A stretch of DNA of 64,000 nt from Marchantia polymorpha subsp. ruderalis. Lineage: Eukaryota > Streptophyta > Marchantiopsida > Marchantiales > Marchantiaceae. Position 1 is the stretch's first letter. Every line of letters begins with the position of its first letter. The stretch covers positions 10,548,001 through 10,612,000 of the forward strand of contig AP031358.1 of the NCBI GenBank assembly GCA_037833965.1, read 5' to 3'. Both the position numbers and the translations under genes were made by a program. Below are positions 21,548 to 30,541 of the stretch, piece after piece. A model generated the notes under the pieces. It saw only the letters and a program-made list of their open reading frames with translations. It had not been told where the DNA came from and ran no database searches.

Positions 21548-21786
21548 GGCACAAAATAAAGCTTTCCCATTGCCCTTGGATTTCTCCCATAAAACACGTA
21601 AGGCCAAAATATGGTCAATAGTGTTGTATGTAGGACGAAAACCGGCTTGGGCCTTTGCTCTCTTCTGAAAATCCTCTGTCCATGTGCTCAACTTCGATTC
21701 TACCAACTTCCCAAACAACTTGGCAAATACACTACCAACCATGATGGTGCGATAGTTTGTCACCACGTCCTTCCTTCCTGATTTAT
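21548..21786 (-). pseudogene. LINE-A ORF2 fragment (A8, RT side)
   Basis: Internal piece of A ORF2 (VTNYRTIMVGSVFAK to GKALFCA), minus strand. It is cut on the right by the tail of B2 within GATTTAT. The expected continuation (upstream ORF2) is not found next to any later breakpoint in the window. Confidence 0.75.
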
Positions 21787-22126
21787 GGTAAATGGTAAAT
21801 GGTAATAGATCAAGCCCGGGGGACCCAAAGGGTCAAAAGGCTGAAAAACACAATACAAGCGACAGCCACAAACAAGGGAAAAGACCCCAAAGGCCAAACC
21901 CTAGCTAGTGCCAAGAGCACTAGAACGATAACTAATAATGTCCCTAATATAACAACCTAAATCAAAAGGAACTAACTGTAACAAAGAATAAAAATTCTCT
22001 ACATCTATATTATGGGTCACTCTAATCTATGCATATCTAGTACAAGTAAGAAATACATGCTCTTCATCCTCAACTTCTCTTCCATCACATAGCCTACAAA
22101 TACGTTGACTCCTATCAATATTAAGC

Positions 22127-22540
22127 ATTTTTCAACCCCAACGGAGCTGCTGTCAAGAAGTTGTCATTTCGAATCTTTGAGTTTAGGGATTTGAGCATGA
22201 ATCTTGCGGGGGCCATATCTTCTTGCTGGAGTGTCAACAGGAGTTGAGATTTGGTAGGCTTGTTCACGACGGCCGGGCGTACATACCTGCGAATTTTCAG
22301 CCCCAACGGAGCTGCTGTCAAGAAGTTGTCATTTCGAATCTTTGAGTTTAGGGATTTGAGCATGAATCTTGCGGGGGCCATATCTTCTTGCTGGAGTGTC
22401 AACAGGAGCTGAGATTTGGTGGGCTTGTTCACGACGGCCGGGCGCACATACCTGCGAATTGTCAGCCCCAACGAAGCTGCTGTCAAGAAGTTTTCATTTC
22501 GAAACTTTGAGCTTGTGTAACATCTTGCAAAGTTGGGTTC
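22127..22540 (+). repeat. LINE-C 5' UTR, about two monomers of ~165 bp plus leader
   Basis: GCGGGGGCCA recurs at 22206 and 22371 (165 bp apart). Each unit has ATCTTCTTGCTGGAGTGTC, a GGAG(C/T)TGAGATTTGG box and AATTTTCAGCCCCAACGG. The element starts at ATTTTTCAACCCCAACGG, within ~7 bp of the unit position where C3 starts (29231). Confidence 0.85.
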
Positions 22541-23278
22541 ATGATGGATTCTGAAAACAAACTTCTCAATCTTGTGCAAACGGTTTTGGAGGAATTGAAA
22601 GTGCTACGCCAAGAATTCAAGGCACAAAATGTTGCCTTGGCTGCTGCAAAGAATGAAATCAGGGAGTTGAAGATTTCTCACAAAAGTTTTGAGAAGATCA
22701 TGTTCCAAATCTCTGGATCTGTTGAGGACATTCAAGACAAGGTTGGTTCTCAAGCTTCTACTGTTACTACTCCTGCTTTGCATGAAGTGGTTGAAACTCT
22801 AGAAGTGAAAATGAAGTCCTATGCTGAAGCTACCAAGTCTGCTCATATCTCTTTCTGTCAAGAGCAAGAGATTGAAAAGGCTAATCAATTTGCTCGTATG
22901 AAGAATGTGAGGATTTCGGGTCTACCTGAATCTTAGAAGGAAGAGGTGAAGAGTATGGTCACCAAGTTTTTGACTGAAACACTTGATGTTCCTAATCCGG
23001 ATTTGGCTCATGCTTATCGTATTGGCAACAAAGGCACACAACCTCGTGCCATTATAGTTAAGTTTGTGGATCAAGCTCAACGTAATATGGCTTTAGCTAA
23101 CAAGGCCATTCTCAAGGGACGGAGGATTTGGTTAGATCCAGATCTTACACCTCTTCGAGTTGAAGCAAGAAGGAAGGAGCTTGCAAAAGTCAAAGAAGCT
23201 CAAGATGCAGGTTTTGTAGCTTATCTACGTGATAGTCAAGCTATTATCACCAAGAGGAGGAGACAATCATCAACCTAG
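22541..23278 (+). pseudogene. LINE-C ORF1 with a nonsense codon (copy C2)
   Basis: Starts at ATG 22541 (MMDSENKLLNLVQTVLEELK) and should be 245 codons. A GAG to TAG change at 22934-22936, just after the RRM opening RISGLPES, splits it into 131 and 113 codons. The coiled coil (~8-65) is whole; the RRM-like domain is cut. The downstream part stays open to the usual TAG at 23276-23278. Confidence 0.9.
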
Positions 23279-26200
23279 CAATCCAAGAGATTGAGGGTGT
23301 TGATGTGGAACATAAGAGGCCTATCTACAACTAAGTATGTGAGTGCACATCCGATTTGGAAGATGGCGGACATCCTCAACATTGTTGAGACTTGGGAGCA
23401 TGAAAGTAATGTTATTGGAGAGATACAAGGTTTTACTCTGGTGGGATCTACTTGGAACCATAGAAATCGACGAGCAGGAAGAGGCTTTGGAGGCATTGCT
23501 ACTTTCATCAGATCTGAACTTCTTCCTATGATACATTTGGAAAGCCAAGATATTGGGAAACAATATCATTGGCTTCGTCTTGGATCAATTGGAGGATCTT
23601 ACAGTTATTTGGCAGTTTGTTACTTTGCACCATTATCCATGCAGATCTACTCCACAAGTACTTGCAATCGAAGTCAACCATTCCATCGGCTCATTGAAGA
23701 TGTTCTCAAATATCAAGACAAAGGTGAAGTTTTTCTTGTTGGAGACTTCAATGCCCGCATACGTTCCACTCAATTTGCACAATTTGATAGTTCCTTGTCT
23801 TCCCACTCTTTTGAAGAAAGTAGAGATAGTTTGTGGTCCAGAGTCTCTTGTGATACTTTCACAAATGATTTGACTGAGCATTTCTTGACTTTTGGAGCCA
23901 CTTGTAATCTGAAAGTTCTCAATGGTGTTTCTTTCTTTCCCAACTCTCACTCCAATACATGTTTTTCCTCTACTGGTGTTAGCACTATAGATTATCTTTT
24001 GTCCTCTGCCACTAATAGTTCATTTATCTCAACGTTTGATATTCTAGAGCCTCAACCAGAATCAGATCATACACCTCTTTTATTTACTCTTTTGTTGTCA
24101 ACGTCAATCCCTCTCACTACATGTCACTTTGTTTCTACTTCCCCCAAGTTTTGTTTAGATGCTAGTAAGAAGCAACTTTATAGTGAACATTTCCAAGACC
24201 TCTTGACTTGTACTACTTGGAGCCTTGACCCACATACATCTAGTTTGCAACTAACTGAGTTGCTCCAAAACTCAGCTTCCAAGTTCTTTTTGAGACATAA
24301 GACCAGGAGAGCTAGAGGTCTTCCTTGCAATGGATGGTTTGACTTTGATTGCAAGCAAGCGAGGGCGAGATCACTTGATAAATCCTTGGATCTTCACAAT
24401 CGGTTGATTATGACAAGACTTTACAAAGACTTGGTGAAGTCCAAGAAACGAGCATTTTTGAGGCAGAAGCAAGAGTGCTTGACAAAGGAGCTCTTGGAGA
24501 ATCCCAAATCCTTTTGGAGGCGGTTGGCAGTACGATCTTCTAAACCTACTCTTGATGCCAAGTCTTTGATTTCTTTTGCTGAAAAGCTTTATTTCTTTCC
24601 CAATGTTGCATCTATGCCACATTGTGAAGGAAATCCAGGCTTATTTTCAGAAGTTGAAGTGATGACTCAACTCAGACAATTGGCAAATGGTAAATGTGAG
24701 GATTTGGATGGGCTTTCCATTGAACTTCTCAAGTGGGGAGGAGATGCTATTGGGCCTATACTCACAAAAGTGTTAGAGGATGCTGCTATTCATGGCTTTC
24801 CTTCATCTTGGTCTCTACGGAAGATTGTTCCTATTCACAAATATGGGAGCAAGGCCTTGGTGACAAACTATCGCACTATCATGGTGGGTAGTATTTTTGC
24901 CAAGTTATTTGGCAAATTGGTGGAGTCAAAGTTGAGCACATGGGCTGAATCTTGTCAGAAAAGAGCACAGTTCCAAGCTGGTTTTCGTCCTACATTCAAC
25001 ACTATAGACCATATCTTGGTTTTACGTGTTCTATGGGAGAAATCCAAGGGTAATGGAAAAGCTTTGTTTTGTGCCTTCATTGATTTCAAGAAAGCTTTTG
25101 ACACAGTACCTCGTGAGCTTTTATGGCAAAGATTGCAAACCATTGGAGTACCATCAGATCTCTTGGCAGCGGTGGCTGCATTATACCACTCAGTTCGGGC
25201 CAAGATCAACACTTCTCAAACCGAAGAGATTATCAGCACCATTGGAGTCATTCAAGGTTGTCCTCTCTCTCCCACTCTCTTTGGAGTTTTCATAGATGAT
25301 ATAGAAAGGTGGTTGGAGGATTGTGATAGCGAAGGTGTTAAACTTGGAGGCTTTGTCATCAAAGCTCTTTTGTATGCAGATGATGTCATATTACTAGCAC
25401 GTGATGCCACTAGTTTACAGAAACACCTCGACACTTTGGCTAGCTTTTGTACTCAAAATCAGATGGAAGTCAATTTGGAGAAGTCCAAAGTCATTCTTGT
25501 GGGCACTAGATCCAAGCTCTCTTTCTGTTACAAAGGATTAGAGTTGGAACAAGTGAAAAGTTACAAATATTTGGGCATTGATTTCTCATCTGATTATAGT
25601 TGGGCACTTTGTGTGCAAAAGAGGGTAGAAGCTGGTTTCAAAGCTCTATATTCATTGCTAAATAGATGTAGAGGAGCTCATCTAGTGTCTTGGAGTCTTA
25701 GGAAATTCTTATTCAGGAGCTTAGTGTTTCCCGTTATCTTATATGGAACACAAGTGTGGGGTCCTGGTTGTAAGAAGACAGGTTGGCAGCGTTTGGAGAG
25801 GGTGCAAAAGATCTTCTTACAAGAAGAATTGGGTGTGAGGACCCAAACTTCTTATGCAATTCTTCTTGCGGAAACAGGTTGTCTACCTCTTGAGGCTGAA
25901 GCTCTCTTTTTGACTATCACTTACGTCAAAAGAGTGAGATCTCTTGATGCTTCTCGACTTCCTCTTGAAGCTTTGCGTGCCACACGTCCCAAGGGTTGGT
26001 TTGCAGATGTGGTGACTTGGTCTTTGAGGTGGAATGTGACGGAACTCGATTGGAATTTGCAACCTATTGCCCTACGCGAGCGTATTAAGGAGGAATTTCT
26101 CAGCATTATGTGGAGCAGACGAGGCACCAAGATGCAGTTTTATCAATTTCATGTGAATCCTATGCTTGTTTATTGTGAGCAAGGATACTTACTTGCAGAG

Positions 26201-26503
26201 ATATCTACTTCTTTACGTCATATTATTGCTAGACATAGAACTGGATCCCATAGTCTTGGGATTGAAGAAGGGCGTTGGTTGAACATTGATAGGAGTGAAC
26301 GTATTTGTAGGCTATGTGATGGAAGAAAAGTTGAGGATGAAGAGCATGTATTTCTTACTTGTTCTAGGTATGTAGAGATTCGAGTGGCGCATAAAGTTGA
26401 TGTCGAGAATTTCTTTTCTCTGCTTCAACTCGAGCCTTATGATTTAGGTTGTTACATTAGAGATATTATTAGTTACCGTTCTAGTGCTTTGGGCACTAGC
26501 TAG
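23279..26503 (+). CDS. LINE-C ORF2: endonuclease, RT, zinc motif (copy C2)
   Basis: Open from the codon after the ORF1 stop to TAG 26501-26503. The first ATG is 23303 (MWNIRG). In order: endonuclease MWNIRG, VETWEHE, GDFNARIR, STIDY, SDH (about residues 5-260); RT FIDFKKAFD (~596), QGCPLSP (~655), YADD (~695); zinc motif C-x2-C-x9-H-x4-C (~1006-1024). Length matches the intact C8 copy. It differs from C8 at a few residues (for example HKYGSK for HKSGSK). The ORF1 nonsense change would still block a readthrough product. Confidence 0.88.
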   Translation, partial: QSKRLRVLMWNIRGLSTTKYVSAHPIWKMADILNIVETWEHESNVIGEIQGFTLVGSTWNHRNRRAGRGFGGIATFIRSELLPMIHLESQDIGKQYHWLRLGSIGGSYSYLAVCYFAPLSMQIYSTSTCNRSQPFHRLIEDVLKYQDKGEVFLVGDFNARIRSTQFAQFDSSLSSHSFEESRDSLWSRVSCDTFTNDLTEHFLTFGATCNLKVLNGVSFFPNSHSNTCFSSTGVSTIDYLLSSATNSSFISTFDILEPQPESDHTPLLFTLLLSTSIPLTTCHFVSTSPKFCLDASKKQLYSEHFQDLLTCTTWSLDPHTSSLQLTELLQNSASKFFLRHKTRRARGLPCNGWFDFDCKQARARSLDKSLDLHNRLIMTRLYKDLVKSKKRAFLRQKQECLTKELLENPKSFWRRLAVRSSKPTLDAKSLISFAEKLYFFPNVASMPHCEGNPGLFSEVEVMTQLRQLANGKCEDLDGLSIELLKWGGDAIGPILTKVLEDAAIHGFPSSWSLRKIVPIHKYGSKALVTNYRTIMVGSIFAKLFGKLVESKLSTWAESCQKRAQFQAGFRPTFNTIDHILVLRVLWEKSKGNGKALFCAFIDFKKAFDTVPRELLWQRLQTIGVPSDLLAAVAALYHSVRAKINTSQTEEIISTIGVIQGCPLSPTLFGVFIDDIERWLEDCDSEGVKLGGFVIKALLYADDVILLARDATSLQKHLDTLASFCTQNQMEVNLEKSKVILVGTRSKLSFCYKGLELEQVKSYKYLGIDFSSDYSWALCVQKRVEAGFKALYSLLNRCRGAHLVSWSLRKFLFRSLVFPVILYGTQVWGPGCKKTGWQRLERVQKIFLQEELGVRTQTSYAILLAETGCLPLEAEALFLTITYVKRVRSLDASRLPLEALRATRPKGWFADVVTWSLRWNVTELDWNLQPIALRERIKEEFLSIMWSRRGTKMQFYQFHVNPMLVYCEQGYLLAEISTSLRHIIARHRTGSHSLGIEEGRWLNIDRSERICRLCDGRKVEDEEHVFLTCSRYVEIRVAHKVDVENFFSLLQLEPYDLGCYIRDIISYRSSALGTS

Positions 26504-26554
26504 GGGGTTCTTTTGGTTCTCTCCTAGTTTGGAGTTGGATTGTTTGTATTGTGT

Positions 26555-26593
26555 TTTTTAGCCTTTTGACCCTTTGGGTCAAAAGGCTAAAAA
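26555..26593. repeat. Perfect 18-bp inverted repeat at the C2/A5 join
   Basis: TTTTTAGCCTTTTGACCC, loop TTT, then its exact reverse complement. The left arm is the normal C 3' UTR. The right arm is the same sequence inverted. Plus-strand A ORF2 (GGAGCGTGTGG) follows directly. The sequence suggests snap-back priming on the natural GACCC-TTT-GGGTC hairpin, followed by a template jump. Confidence 0.8.
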
Positions 26594-27424
26594 GGAGCGT
26601 GTGGAGAGGGTGCAAAAGATCTTCTTACAAGAAGAGTTAGGTGTAAGGAACCAAACTCCTTATGCTATTCTTCTTGCGGAAACCGGTTGTCTACCTCTTG
26701 AGGCTGAAACTCTCTACTTGACCATCACTTATATTAGAAGGGTGAGATCTCTTGATGCTTCTCGACTTCCTCTTCATGCTTTGCGTGCCACACGTTCCAA
26801 GGGATGGTTTGCAGATGTGATGACTTGGTCTTTGAGGTGGAATGTGACGGAATTGGATTGGGATCTGCAACCTATGGCCCTTCGCGAGCGTATTAAGGAG
26901 GAGTTTCTCAACATCATTTGGAGGAGAGGAGGCACTAAAATGCAGTTTTATCAACTTCATGTGAATCCTATGCTTATTTATTGTGAGCAAGGGTACCTTG
27001 TTGCAGAGATTGCTACATCTTTACGTCATATTATTGCGAGGCATAGAACAGGATCTCATAGGCTTGGAATTGAGGAAGGACGTTGGTTGAATATTGATAG
27101 GAGTGAACGGATTTGTAGGCTATGTGATGGGAGAAATGTTGAGGATGAAGAGCATGTGTTTATTACTTGTACTAGATATATAGAGATTCGAGTGGCGCAT
27201 AAAGTTGATGTCGAGAATTTCTTTTCTCTGCTTCAACTCGAGCCTTATGATTTAGGTTGTTACATTAGAGATATTATTAGTTACCGTTCTAGTGCTTTGG
27301 GCACTAGCTAGGGGGTTCTTTTGGTTCTCTCCTAGTTTGGAGTTGGATTGTTTGTATTGTGTTTTTTAGCCTTTTGACCCTTTGGGTCCCACGGGCTTGA
27401 TCTATTTACCATTTACCATTTACC
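26594..27424 (+). pseudogene. LINE-A ORF2 C-terminal fragment with 3' UTR and tail (A5)
   Basis: About 238 codons from ERVERVQKIFLQ to TAG 27309-27311, covering the post-RT region and the zinc motif CRLC...H...C, then the A/C-type 3' UTR and heptamer tail. It has no RT core and no start. It is joined to C2 through the fold-back at 26555-26593, and its tail is the 3' end of the joint insertion in B2 (duplication AAGC). Confidence 0.85.
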
Positions 27425-27597
27425 AAGCCAACGTTCTTCCTCAATTCCTAGCCTATGAGATCCAGTTCTATGCCTAGCAATAAGATGACGTAAGGACGTA
27501 GAGATTCCTGCAAGTAGGTAATCCTGTTCACAATAAACAAGCATAGGATTCACATGAAGTTGATAAAACTGCATCTTGGTGCCGCGCTTGCTCCAAA

Positions 27598-27816
27598 AAG
27601 GCTGAAAAACACAATACAAGCGACAGCCACAAACAAGGGAAAAGACCCCAAAGGCCAAACCCTAGCTAGTGCCAAGAGCACTAGAACGATAACTAATAAT
27701 GTCCCTAATATAACAACCTAAATCAAAAGGAACTAACTGTAACAAAGAATAAAAATTCTCTACATCTATATTATGGGTCACTCTAATGTTCACTCTGTCC
27801 CTTCGGGGACATCCGA

Positions 27817-27848
<32 letters not shown>

Positions 27849-27895
27849 GGCCCCTGCGCAAGGATGACACGCACAAATCGAGAAATGGTCCAAAT
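27598..27895 (-). mobile_element. Chimeric LINE-B 3' end plus inverted U6 insertion
   Basis: About 0.3 kb placed in B2 ORF2 and flanked by TCCAAA. On the minus strand it reads full-length U6 in antisense, ~9 nt of filler (27788-27796), then the sense 3' end of a LINE-B (27598-27787: last codons and part of the 3' UTR) stopping at CAGCCTTTT, before the hairpin and heptamer tail. The right-hand 7 nt TCCAAAT (27889-27895) is both the U6 3' end and the target. Confidence 0.8.
27797..27895 (+). ncRNA. U6 spliceosomal snRNA copy (retro-pseudogene)
   Basis: 99 nt. Starts with GTCCCTTCGGGGACATCC (5' stem-loop), contains GATACAGAGAAGATTAGC (the ACAGAGA box that pairs with the 5' splice site, then the AGC triad) and ends AAATGGTCCAAAT. 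It agrees with my memory of land-plant U6 over its full length, except that the terminal U-run is missing. It lacks a plant upstream sequence element (TCCCACATCG type) near -60. A chance TATATT lies at about -30 inside LINE sequence. There is no T-run terminator. It is therefore probably not transcribed and was made from U6 RNA by LINE machinery. Confidence 0.93.
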
Positions 27896-28871
27896 AATGT
27901 TCAGAAACTCCTCCTTTAGACGTTCACGTAGTGCTATAGGTTGTAGGTCCCAATCGCGTTCCGTCACATTCCACCTCAAAGACCAAGTTATCACATCCGC
28001 TAACCATCCTTTGGCACGTGTGGCACTCAAAGCCTGAGGAGGAAGGCGAGAAGCATCAAGAGATCTCACCCTTGTGATGTAAGTGATGGTCAAGTATAGA
28101 GCTTCAGCCTCTAGAGGTAAACAACCTGTTTCCGCAAGAAGAATAGCATATGAGGTTTGGTTTCTCACACCCAATTCTTCTTGTAGAAATATCTTCTGCA
28201 TCCTCTCCACACGCTCCCATCCTGTCTTCTTACAACCAGGACCCCACACTTGGGTTCCATACAATACTACCGGCAACACTAAGCTTCTGAATAAAAATTT
28301 CCTAAGACTCCAAGACACAAGATGAGCCCTTCTACACCGATTTAGCAATGAATATAGAGCTTTGTAACCACCTTCTACTCTCTTTTGCACACAAAGTGCC
28401 CAACTATAATCATTAGAAAAATCAATGCCTAGATATTTATAACTCTTCACCTCTTCTAATTGTAGATCCTGGTAATAGAAGGAAAACTTGGATCTAGTGC
28501 CCACTATCATGACTTTGGACTTCTCTATATTTACCTCCATCTGATTCTTTTTACAAAACCTAGCCAAAGTGTATAGGTGTTTCTGTAAACTAATTGCATC
28601 ACGTGCTAGTAATATGATATCATCTGCATACAAGAGAGCTTTGATAACAAAGTTTCCAAACTTGACACCTTCACTATCACATGCCTCCAACCACTCTTCG
28701 ATATCATCTATAAAAACTCCAAAAAGAGTAGGAGAGAGAGGACAACCTTGAATCACTCCAATGGTACTCAAAACCTCTTCAATTTGAGAAGTGTTGATCT
28801 TGGCTCGAACAGATTGGTAAAGCGTGGCCACAGCTGCTAGAAGATCTGATGGTACTCCAATGATGGTACTC

Positions 28872-29156
28872 CATATTATTGCTAGGCATAGAACTGGATC
28901 TCATAGGCTAGGAATTGAAGAAGGACGTTGGCTTAATATTGATAGGAGTCAACGTATTTGTAGGCTATGTGATGGAAGAGAAGTTGAGGATGAAGAGCAT
29001 GTATTTCTTACTTGTACTAGATATGCAGAGATTAGAGTGACTCATAATATTGATGTAGAGAATTTTTATTCTTTGTTACAGTTAGTTCCTTTTGATTTAG
29101 GTTGTTATATTAGGGACATTATTAGTTATCGTTCTAGTGCTCTTGGCACTAGCTAG
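28872..29156 (+). pseudogene. LINE-B ORF2 C-terminal remnant (copy B3)
   Basis: About 94 codons from HIIARHRTGSHRLGIEEGRW through the CRLCDGREVEDEEHVFLTC zinc motif to the TAG at 29154-29156. It keeps the family-B ending ([13 protein letters not shown]). The frame extends upstream to 28824 only by running through antisense B2 sequence. There is no RT and no start codon of its own. Confidence 0.85.
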
Positions 29157-29230
29157 GGTTTGGCCTTTGGGGTCTTTTCCCTTGTTTGTGGCTGTCGCTT
29201 GTATTGTGTTTTTCAGCCTTTTGACCCTTT

Positions 29231-29803
29231 ACAGCCCCAACAGAGCTGCTGTCAAGAAGTTGTCATTTCGAAACTTTGAGTTTATGGATTTGAGCATGAA
29301 TCTTGCGGGGGCCATATCTTCTTGTTGGAGTTTCAACAGGAGCTGAGATTTGGTGGGCTTGTTTACAACGGACGGACGCACATACCTGCAAATTTTCAGC
29401 CCCAACGGAGCTGCTGTCAAGAAGTTGTCATTTCGAAACTTTGAGTTTAGGGATTTGAGCATGAATCTTGTGGGGGCCATATCTTCTTGCTGGAGTGTCA
29501 ACAGGAGCTGAGATTTGGTGGGCTTGTTCACAACGGCCGGGCGCACATACCTGCAAATTTACAGCCCCAACAGAGCTGCTGTCAAGAAGTTGTCATTTCG
29601 AAACTTTGAGTTTAGGGATTTGAGCATAAACTTGCGGGGGCCATATCTTCTTGCTGGAGTTTCAACAGTAGCTGAGATTTGGTGGGCTTGTTCACAACGG
29701 ACGGACGCACATACCTGCAAATTTTCAGCCCCAACGGAGCTGCTTTCAAGAAGTTGTCATTTCAAAACTTTGAGCTTGTGTAACATCTTGCAAAGTTGGG
29801 TTC
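29231..29803 (+). repeat. LINE-C 5' UTR, about three ~165-bp monomers plus leader
   Basis: The (G/T)GGGGGCCA landmark lies near 29304, 29470 and 29634 (164-166 bp apart). It starts at ACAGCCCCAAC, the same unit position as the C2 5' end. The leader before ORF1 (CTTGTGTAACATCTTGC) is shared by all C copies. Confidence 0.85.
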
Positions 29804-30541
29804 ATGATGGATTCTGAAAACAAACTTCTCAATCTTGTGCAAACGGTTTTGGAGGAATTGAAAGTGCTACGCCAAGAATTCAAGGCACAAAATGTTGCCT
29901 TGGCTGCTGCAAAGAATGAAATCAGGGAGTTGAAGATTTCTCACAAAAGTTTTGAGAAGATCATGTTCCAAATCTCTGGATCTGTTGAGGACATTCAAGA
30001 CAAGGTTGGTTCTCAAGCTTCTACTGTTACTACTCCTGCTTTGCATGAAGTGGTTGAAACTCTAGAGGTGAAAATGAAGTCCTATGCTGAAGCTACCAAG
30101 TCTGCTCATATCTCCTTCTGTCAAGAGCAAGAGATTGAAAAGGCTAATCAATTTGCTCATATGAAGAATGTAAGGATTTCGGGTCTACCTGAATCTGAGA
30201 AGGAAGAGGTGAAGAGTGTGGTCACCAAGTTTTTGACTGAAACACTTGATGTTCCTAATCCGGATTTGGCTCATGCTTATCGTATTGGCAACAAAGGCAC
30301 ACAACCTCGTGCCATTATTGTCAAGTTTGTAGATCAAGCTCAACGTGATATGGCTTTAGCTAACAAGGCCATTCTCAAGGGACGGAGGATTTGGTTGGAT
30401 CCAGATCTTACACCTCTTCAAGTTGAAGCAAGGAGGAAGGAGCTTGCAAAAGTCAAAGAAGCTCAAGATGCAGGTTTTGTAGCTTATCTACGTGATAGTC
30501 AAGCTATTATCACCAAGAGAAGGAGACAATCATCAACCTAG
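29804..30541 (+). CDS. LINE-C ORF1 RNA-binding protein (copy C3)
   Basis: 245 codons, ATG 29804 (MMDSENKLL), TAG 30539-30541. N-terminal heptad leucines at ~8-65 (coiled coil). KNVRISGLPESEKEEVKSVV opens the RRM-like domain at ~121. LKGRRIWLDPDLTPLQVEARRKEL and YLRDSQAI lie in the C-terminal domain. The likely job is coating LINE RNA and forming the RNP. It differs from C8 by single residues (for example FAHMKNV for FARMKNV). The stop is TAG CAA TCC with ORF2 open in the same frame. The frame itself is intact. Confidence 0.9.
   Translation: MMDSENKLLNLVQTVLEELKVLRQEFKAQNVALAAAKNEIRELKISHKSFEKIMFQISGSVEDIQDKVGSQASTVTTPALHEVVETLEVKMKSYAEATKSAHISFCQEQEIEKANQFAHMKNVRISGLPESEKEEVKSVVTKFLTETLDVPNPDLAHAYRIGNKGTQPRAIIVKFVDQAQRDMALANKAILKGRRIWLDPDLTPLQVEARRKELAKVKEAQDAGFVAYLRDSQAIITKRRRQSST

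Larger units (their letters stand above)
22127..26580 (+). mobile_element. LINE-C copy C2, near full-length
   Basis: Plus-strand family C element with 5' UTR (22127-22540), ORF1 (with one nonsense change), ORF2 (open) and most of its 3' UTR. The 3' UTR ends in an 18-bp fold-back (26555-26593) leading straight into an A fragment (A5) that supplies the tail to 27424. C2 plus A5 together behave as one insertion in B2, with target duplication AAGC. Confidence 0.85.
21787..28863 (-). mobile_element. LINE-B copy B2, 5'-truncated, hosts C2 and the U6 insertion
   Basis: Pieces 21787-22126 (tail, 3' UTR, C-terminal codons), 27425-27597 and 27889-28863. Reading across them restores continuous B ORF2. 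C2 and its fused A5 end are flanked by AAGC (22123-22126 and 27425-27428). The U6 insertion is flanked by TCCAAA (27592-27597 and 27889-27894). It is truncated inside the RT at 28863. Confidence 0.85.
27425..28863 (-). pseudogene. LINE-B ORF2 pieces (copy B2) around the U6 insertion
   Basis: 27889-28863 carries the RT from GVPSDLLAAVATLYQ through QGCPLSP and YADD to EEFLNIIW. 27425-27597 carries the next part (SKRGTKMQFYQ to the GRW region). The remaining C-terminal codons are at 21787-22126. The reading is ordinary B ORF2 apart from point changes (such as QIEE for QTEE). The frame across 27842 runs into antisense U6 and is not a gene. Confidence 0.82.

Noticed and set aside
22934-22936. Alternative genetic code in which TAG is sense (Gln)
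   Set aside because: TAG ends ORF2 in all families, is absent inside intact ORFs, and the TAG in C2 ORF1 replaces a GAG Glu present in the other copies. A code change is not needed; a leaky UAG at one site is enough.
27797-27895. Functional U6 snRNA gene
   Set aside because: There is no upstream sequence element and no T-run terminator. The TATATT near -30 is LINE sequence, and the copy lies inside a LINE with a target-site duplication. Retro-copy preferred.
27889-29156. Simple twin-priming 5' inversion of one LINE-B (B2 inverted, B3 forward)
   Set aside because: B2 continues through two nested insertions to its own 3' UTR and heptamer tail at 21787, so it is a separate element and not the inverted half of B3.
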